Assembly: GCF_004011695.2 (NCBI RefSeq)
Contig: NC_082421.1
Coordinates: 998,501 to 1,062,500, forward strand
DNA length: 64,000 bases
DNA from: Ascochyta rabiei
Lineage: Eukaryota > Ascomycota > Dothideomycetes > Pleosporales > Didymellaceae
Direction: 5' to 3'
This document shows positions 11,816-22,784 of this stretch, piece by piece. The notes beneath the pieces were generated by a model. It saw nothing but the letters and a program-made list of their open reading frames with translations, was not told the origin of the DNA and ran no database searches. The position numbers and the translations under genes are program-made. Numbering within the stretch: the stretch's first letter is position 1; each line of letters opens with the position of its first letter.

Positions 11816-12737
11816 TCATTTCTCTTCGTCCTCGGCAACATCGAAGTTGAAGTCTCCGAAATATACGCACAATGCCTGTTCATGTCAGCGATCCACCGCT
11901 CCACCAAGCCAGCTTTACATACCTTGCTGGCAGCCATGATGGCATAATGTGCTACTTCTAACTTTTGTCCTTCCGGAACGTATCGTGCGATCTGGTTCAG
12001 GTCTGAGTTTCGTGGAAGGTACAGAACGACCTCCTTGCTGTACTTTGTAAAGCTCCTATAAAGTTTTTCGAGGTTGTAGGGCTCCATTTTCGTCAGATCG
12101 AACACGTCATCCTCGCCATAGCTAGTTCCTGCATAAATTAGCCTTACAATCGAAAGTTCCCCAGACAAGAAGACTTGCCTCCCCATGGCGGACTAGCGAA
12201 TATGACAGTGTTCTTTTGTCCTGCAAACCTACTTATTGTCTCGAAGCAGTCGCCAGCTAGCCAGAAGATCTTGTTCGCAACACCGTAAATTTCGGCGTTG
12301 TGCTTTGCGCATTTGAGAGTCTTGGGGTCCTTCTCAATAGCGAACACACGTTCCCAACGACCTGAACGAGCCAGCGCAATCGCATTGCCGCCCACACCTG
12401 CGAACGCATCAACAATAACAGTCTTTTCCTTCAGTGCCGACTCTGCGATGTGAGCAGCGATTTTGCTTTGTACTGTTAGCCGTATATAACCTGACTGACA
12501 GGACGTCTTTACTTCGCTATAGGCTCAGGAGTGACACCAAACCATGCATCTTCTGTCATCCAGATGCCTTTGTCGTACTTGTCCCAGATCTTGAAGCGTT
12601 GGAACCAGTATCTGCATAATATTAGTGTCGAATTTGAAATTCAGAAGGCATCAATCAACTCGCTTTTGCAGGTGGGCAGGAAATTGATCAACACTCAGCC
12701 ATTGGTGAATGCCATCTTCCTCTGGTGCATCCTCCAT
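11816..12737 (-). CDS. TGS1: trimethylguanosine synthase (RNA cap hypermethylase)
   Basis: Five exons: 12664-12737, 12513-12611, 12179-12465, 11923-12128 and 11816-11875; 241 aa, about the size of fission yeast Tgs1. The enzyme adds two methyl groups to N2 of the m7G cap of snRNAs and snoRNAs, using SAM. Diagnostic motifs are DAWFGVTPEPIA (about 46-57), the SAM-binding VDAFAGVGGNAIAL (76-89) and the catalytic ASPPWGG (148-154), then VFDLTKMEPY. The introns are 47-52 nt. Two have GC donors: GCGAGT after 12664 and GCAAGT after 12179. Both are forced by frame, since the nearby GT alternatives give stops or the wrong frame and break the PPWGG(T/P) motif. One acceptor is the weak AAAG at 12466-12467. 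The frame is open upstream of the chosen ATG, so an extra 5' exon is possible. GRASP is divergently transcribed 474 bp away. Confidence 0.9.
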
Positions 12738-13211
12738 TTTGCTTGAACGGATGCCCTTCTTTCCAAGGCAGGCCCCACTCACTATCAGAGCCTGAACACA
12801 AGAACGCAGAGGTTCGAGTTTAGATGAGTCTGGGTACTGTGAGTGCCTAGTTTCGCAAACGATATTCTTTGTTGTGGTCGTGATGAGTGCAGGTCCTGGA
12901 AGCTCTGAGGGAAGCAACTTCAGCCCACCTTGCCGTTTTCGGACTAGTATGTTTGCACGGCGACCATGTGCTCAGGACTTTTTGCGTATCGTTCGCAGTA
13001 CTTCTCATTGTGATAGAATTGTCGATGACATGAGTCCAGAACCTAGACTCCAAATTGGAGTTGTTATATTCGTAGCACCACAAGACGAACATCTTCAACC
13101 GCGCACTAGCGCAAACGCGCTTTGGCCACGACAACCTTGGACCAGGACGCTCAACCTGTCATCAACACCAACAACACAACAACATCAGCTGACGGAGCAC
13201 CACCACGAATC
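12738..13211. promoter_or_regulatory. shared promoter region of TGS1 and GRASP
   Basis: These 474 bp separate the divergent start codons of TGS1 (-) and GRASP (+), so both promoters should lie here. I could not assign a TATA box or a factor site. Part of it may be 5' coding or UTR sequence of TGS1. Confidence 0.45.
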
Positions 13212-14567
13212 ATGTCGACAATGTTCGGGGCCTTGAATCGCTTCATCTCTCGCCTCGATGCTGCTCCACAGGAAGATCAGCATTCCGGGGTTGGTGGTGC
13301 ATATGGCTTCCAAGTCCTGAGAAACGCAAATCAGGAGGTCCCTCTGGAGCCGTGGTTCGATTTTGTCATTGGTATCAACGGCAGGACAATTGTGAGTGCG
13401 TGAGAGAACGGGCCAAATGCTCACTAGTGCTGACTTTTAACACAGGACAACCCTGATCCGGCGCTGTTTGCGACAGAGGTGCGCAACTGTGCTGGTAACA
13501 CGATCAGTATGGGTGTCTTCAGTGCAAAGGTAGGCAACATTGTGGCTCTGGGAGGGTTGAGGTCTAGTTTCCTTCAAGAAACACTCGGTTTGCGATTTTG
13601 TTGTCACCCAAGTGATTCGAGCTGTCCACCCAGATCATCATCGTATCATTATGTTACATCCAAGCTAACTCTCTGTATGTACACCAAAGCTGACTGGTAC
13701 ACCAGGGTCAAGTGATCCGCGAGGTCTATATAAGTATCCCAGCTGAAAATCCCACTTTGGGTTTATCGCTGCAATGGTCGCCTCTCGCCATCGCGGAAGA
13801 TGTATGGCATATTCTTGATGTGGCCCCCAACTCTCCTGCCGACACTGCAGGATTGCTCCCATACGGTGATTACGTCATTGGAAGCCCAGAAGGTCTGGTC
13901 CGAGGCGAGTCAGGCTTGGGTGAGCTTGTGGACGACGTACGCCCATATACTCTTTTCCTGATCGTAAATCCAACTGATGTGACCGTAGTTTCTGAATCGT
14001 CCACTGCGACTTCTTGTGTACAACCATGAGTACAATGTCACACGAACAGTCACTATCACTCCAACACGCAGCTGGGGTGGTGAAGGGGCATTAGGCTGTG
14101 TTCTTGGCTTTGGCGCTCTTCACCGCATTCCTGCGTCTTTGGAAGAACCACCGCAAGCGCCGGGAGAGACCTTGTTCTCTGCGAACAGCGCACCTACATC
14201 TTTCGATGAGAAGCGGCCCCTGATTTCTGGTGTTTCTTCCGGTGAAGGTGGCACCGGCATTGGATCCGAGCTTTTCGTGCCAGCGAACATTGCCATGCCA
14301 GCGAAGTCTCCGCCACCGCAAGGAACGGCACCACCAAAAAGGAAGCAGCGGGCACATATTGCCACGCCTGGTGGCGGCGGCCTGGATGACTACTTTAAAG
14401 AAGGCGAGCAGAAGAGCAAGGAGGACGACTACACGCCAAAGGGCAAGGGCGGTGTGCCTCCACCACCAAAGGCTGGTGGACCGCCCCGTGCACCTCCAAA
14501 GAGTGGCACGCCTGTGCAGAGCGAATCTGAGCTGCCAGCCACACAGGCAGGAGCGGAAGACACTTGA
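13212..14567 (+). CDS. GRH1: GRASP55/65-type Golgi reassembly-stacking protein
   Basis: Four exons: 13212-13391, 13446-13529, 13706-13936 and 13989-14567; 357 aa. The N-terminal half is the paired PDZ-like GRASP domain. The first PDZ includes YGFQVLRNANQEVPLEPWFDF and IGINGRTIDNPDP. The second includes VIREVYISIP, PNSPADTAGLLPYGDYVIGSP, LRLLVYNHEYNVTR and WGGEGALGCVLGFGALHRIP, all standard GRASP sequence. The C-terminal third is proline-rich and low in complexity, like the regulatory domain of other GRASPs. Intron 2 is long for this window (176 nt). The protein acts on the cytosolic face of early Golgi membranes in stacking, tethering and unconventional secretion. It begins MSTMFG, so the N-myristoylated glycine of animal GRASPs is absent, as in yeast Grh1. 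The symbol is by homology. Confidence 0.93.
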
Positions 14568-14670
14568 TGTGGTTGTGTCGTGGTATTGACTGAAGCATCA
14601 TAAGCATTGGAAGAAGGAACAAACTCGGATAAGACAACATACGCGTTAGAAGTAAGACAGTCGACAAGGA

Positions 14671-14928
14671 TTATTCAAAAAGCTCCTCGCGGAAGCGACT
14701 GACTCTCTTTTCCTTCTTCTCCGTCTCTTTTGGTGCTTCATAGACATCACCGTATTGGGTGAATGAGTCTGTTCTCAACTGTGTTCCGGGTCGCTGCATG
14801 CTGAAGTCCTTGCGCCCACTGACCCTCTCGAAGGAGGAGACTTGTGGTGAAGTTGGTGACGTAGTTGGCGATGACGAGGGCGACATCTTCGTCTTGATCT
14901 TAGTCGTGAGAGTGCGTAGGATAGCCAT
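14671..14928 (-). CDS. small uncharacterised basic protein
   Basis: This 85-codon frame starts at an ATG and ends 104 bp from the GRASP stop, convergent with it. The translation begins MAILRTLTTKIKTKMSPSSS, passes through an S/T/P-rich stretch, and ends in a charged segment KETEKKEKRVSRFREELFE. I do not recognise a family. The amphipathic basic N-terminus could be a targeting sequence, but that is speculative. Natural-looking composition and a clean start and stop favour a real gene; the short length keeps confidence moderate. Confidence 0.5.
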   Translation of the reverse strand: MAILRTLTTKIKTKMSPSSSPTTSPTSPQVSSFERVSGRKDFSMQRPGTQLRTDSFTQYGDVYEAPKETEKKEKRVSRFREELFE

Positions 14929-17068
14929 GTTGACGATCGAGTACTGATGTTGGCATGTAGCGAATGTCCAGGCTACAGTTGGATGTGCTTAGTAGTATCG
15001 AGGAAAACGTTGGAGCGAAGGAAAAGAGCAGTCCACACATGACACCTCCTTTCAACTACCTATATACAAAGACACACACCCACACACACACCCACACGCC
15101 GACTGGCTTTCCCGGATCTATCGAACCCAATAAAGCACCCGCAGTAGTCCAAACCACGTTCCCCCCGTGTAAAACATCCAGACCGCAGGGCGACCCTGAA
15201 CTAGCCGGCGATCTCCAACGTCGCTTGACAGGTTCGTTGGACAAGGATGCAAGCCCCTAAGCCAGGCACGTCAAAGACATCAGAACGCGCCGCCCCCGTT
15301 TTCTACCCAATGCAGTGTTAAGTCACCAGACTTCTGACTCTTGTTGGCCGAGCCGCCCGACGTGGGTCCTAGGACAAACCCAGGGAAGACACTGTGAGCA
15401 GGGCGCATTTGCTCGACTTGGGACAGCGATAGGAGTCGGTAGCGGGGTAACGCCAGATGGGCAGGCAGCATTTACGTTCACCGCCTCGTCACAGTTTGGC
15501 CGTTCCTTGCAACATGGTTTTCCGCATCTGGTGTTGTAATGCAGCCAAATTGCCAACAAGACTTTCTCATTGGCCTTTGCTACAAACATGGCTGATGTCC
15601 TGGGGGCAGAATGAACAACGGAATTGGGATCATGCGATGTCCTGCGTCTTTCGTGCATCTGCAGCGATCAACGAACAGCCTTCGAGTCACACCTCTAGGC
15701 TAGAACCCATCCATAACGATCTGCCTTACTAACACCTCTCCTTGCGCCAAGCACTCTCAACACGCCTCGGAGTCGACAATCATCAATAGAAGCCATCTTG
15801 CCTGGGCTGCGGTCGGTCGCACGCCCGCCCCTGAGGACAGGCGTCAAAGGCCTGACAGCCCGGAACCCTAACGCTCGTGTCCGCCAAACCTATCTTATTC
15901 CGGTGGCAGACCAGCCAAAGCGCAGCCAAAGCTCGTCCTGATGCTGACAAGTCATGAGCCATCCCCACTTGGTCGTTGAGCGGTCGTTGAGCGGTCGTTG
16001 CCCCTGCAGCGCAAGACTGCAAAAAAGGATCTCGTGCCCTGCATGCAATCTCGCAACCACCGTACCGTACCGTACCGTGGCCTGGCTCCTGTGTAGAACC
16101 TCGGGTATCGCAGTACCGACTTGTGTGTCTCTAACAGACTTTGCGGGATCGAGTGCAGCACCAGCACGGCACATTTGACCCTGACCCCAACTCCACGTTC
16201 TCCTGGTCTGCGTGGGCGTTTGTCTCACGGTAACCCTAATCCGCAGTCATGAACTGGAGACAGTGAGAGTCGCAAGCTGGTCTGCAGACAGGAAGTGAAT
16301 CATAGATCGCCTCACGGCAGCTTTGTTTTCGGCGATCGACGTCGTCATGGAATACTCCCGGTCCCAGACAAAGAGCCGCGTGCAATCTGGTACGTGTGGG
16401 CGTTGCCCAGCACGGAATAGCTACCGTGGCGGACTTTGAGCTTCCACGAACTAGGAGCTGACACGAGGGGATGAACGACAATAGTGCTTGTTGATGTCTT
16501 TGATGTCGTCTGTGTAAACAAGGTTGACCTGTTCTCGACTTTGTAAATCTCATTCAATAGTTGCCCTTGGGAACATAACAAGTTGCCGTCTAATGTCGCA
16601 TCTCCAAGGCTGCATCATTACCTGAAGCACTCAGTCTCTGGTTCAATTTGCCATGTTGTAAACCGACCAACGTCACATTGGAGAGTCGTAGCCGGCGTCG
16701 TTAAAGAAGTAGAGTCCAAGTCTGAACGACTTTCTTGACTTGATATGCCGAAGCACACAGTCGATATCAATTCGTTGCAACGAGCGTCTATCTATGCATA
16801 GCTTGTATCCAGACAGCTGTACGCGCCGCATGGGCTGCCCCGTAACGCCAAAATCAAAATCAAAATCAAAATGCCACCCTCAACGTTGACCTTTGGTCTA
16901 TGCAATACTCAACTCCGAATCCAATAAAACGCCGGTTGCTCTGCTGTGCTAGTAATGCTCGGTAGCAATGTAGGGTGGAGCCGCACAGTGTGGGACTTTA
17001 TCATAAGATCAAAACGCCTTTCAATGGAAGCCAAACGTGGGGAGAAGGGGTGTAAGGAGGAAAAGAGG
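14929..17068. other. 2.1-kb spacer with simple repeats
   Basis: No convincing gene. It contains a (CA)n-like tract at 15069-15100, three copies of an ggtcgttgagc unit near 15971-16001 and a (taccg)n run near 16060-16078. Open frames here have low-complexity, motif-free translations on both strands. Confidence 0.5.
15069..15100. repeat. (CA)n-rich microsatellite
   Basis: A run of cacacacc units. Such tracts are usually length-variable. Confidence 0.7.
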
Positions 17069-18715
17069 TCATCTAATGTCCAGCTGAAAGGGCTTGAACT
17101 TGCCGCCGATAGCGTTGCATCGTGGACACCGTGGTGCTCTACCACGGGTGTGTTCGCTGACAAGGACGTCAACACATTCTTGGCAAAGACCGCAGATGCA
17201 TTCGGAGCAGGCGTAGCTATCTTTGAGGTTGGATAACTTGCGGCAGGCAGCACAATAGATTTGGACAGGATAAGGAAAAGTGGGGGACGAGTCCGATAGG
17301 CCTTGTGAAGCTATGTGAAAGTTTTGGCCAGATATGGCTGACTCGATCGACGATTCGACCGAAGGGAAGGGCTGGAGCTCTGACATGTCCGCTGGCGGTG
17401 GCGTCAGAGCATTGTTGAGCGGCGATGCTGTGTACGACTGTAGCTGTGAGGCCATGAATGGTGGCAGTGACTTTTGGCTGTCCATCATGTGGGGTGACAT
17501 AAAGGGCGATTGCGGCACCTTGCACGATTAGTCCAGAAACCAAGGCAGAGGCTGTTATACGCACAGGAGTGAGGTCTCGACTGTCTTCCTCTGTAGCCGA
17601 GGCGGCAGCGTCAATGAGGTCTTCCCATCTCTTACCGAGGATGGCTGCAGCTGTTTGCGGCTCGGCAGAGTATGCTTTCCTGTCGTAGCTCATCCTACGG
17701 GTATGGTCTTTGGCCTGTTGCCGCTCGTGCTTGCCTCTGCGAGCATTCTGTCCCACGGACGACTTGCGCGGTCTGTTCGGCTTGATGGAGCGAGGCGCGG
17801 GCGGCAACGTGGAGGACCGGCCGGGCGGCGAGCGTGCAAGCGAAGACGGCAGCAGCTCACGGTGGATCGAGGTGGAGGTGTAGTAGGGCTCTTCGGCGGT
17901 GATGTGCTGCTCCAAGGCGGTGGGGGCGAAGCGTGCGCGGGGCCGGTAGCCCTTTGAGTCGGGCTCTGACAAGGCGTCCTGGCCGCGACAGCTGCGTCAG
18001 CGTGTCTGCCTGTGCAGGGAGGCTGCAGAATGCAAAGGACGGCGACAGGAAGCTTACCGGATCGGAGTCCCACTCGAAGTCGGGACGGTGGTTGTGCAGC
18101 GACGCAAGGGCGGCGGCAGCAGTGGCGGCGGGCAGCAGCGAGCCTCTGCGCAGCACTGGGTCGGAGGTGCGGGGGTCGCCGGCGCTGTAGTCGTCGCGGT
18201 AGAAGGCGCTCAGGTCGCCTGGGCCAAAGCCTTGCCATTGTGTCAGTCTCCGCGGCGGGTGGGGAGACGAGGGCACCAACCTTGTGGGCCTGCTGAGCTT
18301 GCGGGAAGGGGGGGCGGGGGCGGGCGCTCCTGTGGCGGGGTGTTGACCATCAACGTGAAGCTCTCCTCGGTGGCAGGCAGCTTTGAGATGTAATGCTCGG
18401 GGTGGGCGCGGCGAATGTGCTCCTGCATGGAGCGGTACCGCTTCTCCTGTGTCGCAGCGCGTGTTATTCGAGTTCGCTGTGAGCCGTGGCGGAGCTCGCC
18501 ATGACGTGCTTGTGGATGCCACAGCTGCCGCAGCAGCAGACAGCAGCAGCAGCAGCAGACAGCAGACAGCAGACGACCTGAGGAGGACTCACCCCAGTGC
18601 AGCGCTTGCGACACGCCGAGCCGTCGTGGTTGCGCAGCGGACACACGACGACATTGTTCTCGTCTGAGACGGAGAAGGATCCAGTGAGCGACGCTCGCGG
18701 CGGCATGGCCAGCAT
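17069..18715 (-). CDS. zinc-binding protein with N-terminal C2H2-like finger and C-terminal Cys cluster
   Basis: Five exons: 18593-18715, 18281-18446, 18058-18230, 17565-17978 and 17069-17518; 441 aa. The N-terminus holds a finger spread over an intron: C25, C35, C39, then QEHIRRAHPEHY with H51 and H56, followed by YISKLPATEESFTLMVN. I recall this finger from uncharacterised Pezizomycotina C2H2 proteins. The middle has GFGPGDLSAFYRDDYSAGD and a basic S/P-rich region. The C-terminus has a second possible metal site, YCAACRKLSN...CSECICGLCQECV...RCPRC, resembling a RING or zinc ribbon. Intron 1 (146 nt) contains a CTG repeat. The acceptor of intron 3 was set at 17979 (CCAG) because it keeps frame and lies a normal distance from a gctgac branch point. 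Function is unknown; a DNA-binding or ubiquitin-related role is possible. Confidence 0.82.
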
Positions 18716-20256
18716 CTGTTCGTGCTGTCTGTGCGGGCAGGTGGGATGAGCCCTGGGTGCAGACGAGGCGACGGGGCGGCGAGACGTTGGGCGTCAATGG
18801 CACTGGCAGAAGGCGGCGCCGCCTGGGTGAAGCTGTGGCTGTGTGAGAGCTCGGGCAGGGTGTCGCAAAGAGAGACAGAGCCGCAGCAGTGGTTCGGCAC
18901 ACCAAGGCCCTGGGAACAAGTGCTGGTCGAGGTGAAGAGTTGGAGTGGGGTACGCTCCCTGATCCGGTCGGTGCCTTTGACGTCTGCTGAGCGCTGTACT
19001 AGTCACACTGCCGAGCTTCAGACATGCGAGTGCAGGTAGAAGAGAATAGCGGACGAGCGGCGATATAGCTATGATTGAGCTGCTACTACACCACGGAAGG
19101 ATCTGCTTCCAGCTCGCTGCAACACTGCCCACTGGACTGGGCAGCTGGGCTCCAAGCTTCAGCTGTAGCTTGGAGCTCTGGCCAATCCCGGACCTTGCAT
19201 TCGTCAAATGATACCGCGGCCGCCATGAATCAATGCTGCGAAATTTGCTCTCTAAACCGTAACAAGCTTGCTCCTAGACGCACTCCTTCACAGTCATGCT
19301 GGCGGTAAGCGTCTGCGAGGGTTAGTGCAACGCAGTGCGCCGACTTTCGCAAATCTCGCCTTGGGTCAGCAAAATCATGCCACAGAGGCAACCTCGTGGC
19401 TGGCCACGCAGGAGCACCTGCATCCATGCGCCAATGCCATCGCCGTCGCCCTTGGTAGAAGAGCATAGCCAATTCCGCCAGACCTGCAACGTCGCTCATG
19501 GCTGAAGGCTGATCTTGCCATCGAGCACCTGTCTGCTGCGCTGAACGAGTGCGCGGCTCAGTGAGCATCAGCCCATTCGTCACGGGACGGGCATTGGTTG
19601 AATGGAGCCAGCCGGCGGCCCATTGGCGATTGGCAAAGAGTGCCATCCGTAGCAGCAACCTACCGTTGGACGCAACAAGCCATGGCAGATGGCGATTGAG
19701 GGCAGCTGCGATGCGATAGAGGATGGAGCTTGATGAGTTGTCGGCGGCCTCTTGATGAAAGGTGTGTGTTGAAGTGATGGCAGCAAGCGCCACGATAAGT
19801 TCGATCACCCTCCAGGGTTAGCGTCTCCCACCTGAGGCACAGAAGAGAGTCGTGCAAGGCCGCAACGCCAGCGCGAGCTGCCTGCACTCGAGAGCACCAT
19901 GCCGACTTTCTGAGCCTTGGGGTATTTGAACAACTTCCCTCGCTCTCTCGACATGACATCTCAGCAACGGCTCCTAGGTCCACTGTAACAAGCCTGTTGG
20001 CGTGGGCGAGCGTGTTGAGCTGTCAAACCAGAGTGCGTTCGGCTCTTCCTGCACGTTGGAGGTTGCGCCTTCCCTCCGCAAGACCCTTGATCATGGAGGG
20101 GAAGGTGCAGACGAGGGGCCTTGTCGTGGCGTTCTCGAGTAAGCTGCTGACGACGGTTCAACTCTCTGCGATACGGAAAGCCTGCTTTCCTCTCCGTCCC
20201 TCCTCCTTCATGCCGTTCTCCAGTATCGCTTGCATCGACTCGATTGGAGAGTTGCC
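18716..20256. other. 1.5-kb divergent promoter spacer
   Basis: It lies between the zinc-binding protein (-) and the lactamase-fold protein (+), so it should contain both promoters. The longest open frame (19230-19808, minus) lacks an ATG start and recognisable motifs. No RNA gene was recognised. Confidence 0.5.
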
Positions 20257-21336
20257 ATGTCCCTGACAGTGAAGTCTTTGAACGGCGACACAGCGTTTCT
20301 GCTCACTTTCAGCCCACCCGTAGCCCCACTGTCTTCACCAGGCCTCTTTCCAGGATCCTTTACCATCCTCGTCGATCCCTGGCTCGTTGGCCCGTCCATC
20401 ATCCTCAACTCCATCTTCTCCATTTCACACCAGAAGGCGCAACCATGCATTTCCCACCTCAAAGAGTTAGAATACGAACCGGATGTCATTCTCATCTCCC
20501 AAGACAAGCCAGACCACTGCCACGAGGAGACGCTCCGCCAGCTTGCACCTGATTGCGAATCCACCATTCTCGCAACCCCGCCTGCTGCCAGGAAGATTCG
20601 GTCCTGGAAACACTTCCGACCTGAGTTGGTTCATGCTCTACCTAGATACGTGCAAGGCGATGAGCGAACCATTCATCGCATCGTGCTGCCGCCGCCGACA
20701 CCGAGAGGCTCATGCGGCGAGGTCACGATAGCATGGATGCCGGAGAAGAGAGATGTTTCGAAGCTCCACCATGCGATTGGCATCACGTACCGACCGCCGT
20801 GCACGGTGCTGTCAGCCACGAGTTCAGGGTACCACCTCGACCTTCCCATGAGCCCACCGGCATCGCCAGGGTCCCCTATGACGATAGCGTCGTCACCACG
20901 AACCATTGTACCGTCGCCCAGCTACGACCGTGAGAAGACACTTTCTGTGATTTACTCGCCGCATGGAGTGTCTTACGACATCGTTCGCTCCTACGCCTCT
21001 TCGTATCTGGTCTCGGAATCAGCTCTGCCATTGACGGCACTGCTGCACTCTTTCGACTGCGTGGACAACCCATGGTACTTGGGTGGGAACATATCGGCTG
21101 GCTCACCGGGTGGTGTTCGCATTGCGCGCGACTTGTACGCGAAAGCATGGATCTCAGCACATGATGCCGACAAAGACAATTCTGGATGGTCTGTCAAACA
21201 GACCCGCGTTGCGAAGTCTACCATTGCCCATATCACAAAGAGGCTCGAGGAAAGCCATGCGGTAAAACGTCGCACGACTGTACGCACAGATGTTGTCAGT
21301 CTGGCGTCTGGTGAAGAACGCCGCATCGAAAGATGA
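20257..21336 (+). CDS. metallo-beta-lactamase-fold-like protein, function unknown
   Basis: A single exon of 359 aa, with the start at the first ATG of the frame (MSLTVKSLNGDTAFLL). The layout resembles fungal proteins in the metallo-beta-lactamase superfamily: an early strand pair, FTILVDPWLVGPS (about 34-46), then DVILISQDKPDHCHEETL (about 84-101). In active enzymes the corresponding loop is HxHxDH. Here it is SQDKPDH, so only the DxxDH part is present and metal binding may be altered. Later sequence VIYSPHGVSYDIV and NPWYLGGNISAGSPGG may be the remaining active-site loops. No signal peptide or membrane helix is evident. Substrate is unknown. Confidence 0.78.
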   Translation: MSLTVKSLNGDTAFLLTFSPPVAPLSSPGLFPGSFTILVDPWLVGPSIILNSIFSISHQKAQPCISHLKELEYEPDVILISQDKPDHCHEETLRQLAPDCESTILATPPAARKIRSWKHFRPELVHALPRYVQGDERTIHRIVLPPPTPRGSCGEVTIAWMPEKRDVSKLHHAIGITYRPPCTVLSATSSGYHLDLPMSPPASPGSPMTIASSPRTIVPSPSYDREKTLSVIYSPHGVSYDIVRSYASSYLVSESALPLTALLHSFDCVDNPWYLGGNISAGSPGGVRIARDLYAKAWISAHDADKDNSGWSVKQTRVAKSTIAHITKRLEESHAVKRRTTVRTDVVSLASGEERRIER

Positions 21337-21896
21337 ACATGAGCCTAAGTACAGCGGTGCACTGTACTATGCAAACTCTTCAAGAGATGGAAGTCGGTAC
21401 ACGAAGAGCAAGAGATGTCAACGTGTGATGGCCGGCGCATCACACGTCTTGTCTAGCGAGGCAGGCTTGTGAGGCGGAGTTCCACAGCAGATGCGAGAAG
21501 CGAAGCTATGCAAAGGTTCGCCGTCTCGGGGTATCTCAACATGACCCATACAGACGGCAAGGCTGATCGCGCTGGTGCAGGTGAGGGGCACGTCATATGT
21601 AAGAATGGTAAGGGCTGCACCCTTGTCATAGGCATTTACACCGCCTCCGCCATCGACATGGGTTGGGCAACTCGTCTGCATTGGGAGCGGTCCAGTCGTA
21701 ACAGTATGCAACCTTGAAGAATGATGCCGGTGATGGTCTTGGTGCCAGGATGGTACCAGGCGTAGATGAGGGCACTTGCAAGTCTGCGGCGGTGTGGCTT
21801 TTGTGATGAATAGAGTCTTGGGTTACTATTTCGTACATGTTTAATGTATAGTGTCTAATGTCTTGTAACCATTTAACAATAATATCTCATATCTCA

Positions 21897-22120
21897 TGTT
21901 AATGTCTAATGTTAATGTCTGTTATTAATGTCTAATGTCAGTGTCTAATGTATATGTTTAATGTCAGTGTTTAATGTCAGTGTTTAATGTCAGTGTTTAA
22001 TGTCAGTGTTTAATGTCAGTGTTTAATGTTTATGTTTAATGTCAGTGTTTAATGTTTATGTTTAATGTCAGTGTTTAATGTCAGTGTTTAGTGTTAATGT
22101 CAAATGTCAATGTCTGATGG
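21897..22120. repeat. 13-bp minisatellite (gtttaatgtcagt)n
   Basis: About 16 units of a 13-bp motif, with variants such as gtttaatgtttat. The central units are nearly identical. Flanking units back to about 21840 are more diverged. It lies in non-coding DNA. Confidence 0.85.
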
Positions 22121-22756
22121 ATGATTGACAAGTGATGATGAGTCACGAGTATAAATGACGAGAACGAGTAATAAGAGGGTACACCAAGTAGACTGGGGGC
22201 TCGCGGGCGTACGAGGAATACGAGACCCAAAGGACGGACCAAACGAGGTGTGTTGTCCGAGTGCGTGCAGCGAGATTGGATGGAGCGGTAATCATTATCA
22301 ATCCATGGCAAGGGCATGGACTAGTAGGGCATGGACTAGTAGGGCAAGGAAGGCCGCAAGGGCAGGATACATCCGGCGCTCCGAACGTGGCGTCCAGGGA
22401 AAGAGCCGGTTGCCGGCCAGGAAAACGAAAAAACTTGTTCTGGCGCGCGGGACCTGCGGGGGTCTGCGGTGGTGAAGCTGTGCCTGAGGCGTGGCTGCAC
22501 CGGTGAATGCTCAGAGGGTCGCAAAGCAGCCACAGACAGGCGTGGGCGTCGAAACGAAAGGATGACAGGGGAAGGAGGGCAGAGTGGCTGTGAGCTGTGC
22601 GCTGTGCGCTGTGAGGCTGCGGTCGCGCAAGTGTCCGCTGCTCACTGTCCAGGACCAGAATAGCTCGGACCAATTTCCCAAATTCCCAGCGTTTGGCGCA
22701 TGTTGGTAGGGGAACCGCGCTGCACAGTAGCACGGCAGCAGGAGACTGCAAGGGTC

Positions 22757-22784
22757 ATGGATGGATGGATGGATGGATGGATGG
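22757..22784. repeat. (GGAT)n microsatellite
   Basis: Seven consecutive atgg units upstream of MSS4. Confidence 0.8.

Noticed and set aside
19230..19808. 192-codon minus-strand frame
   Set aside because: No ATG at its start, and its composition is unlike the neighbouring genes.
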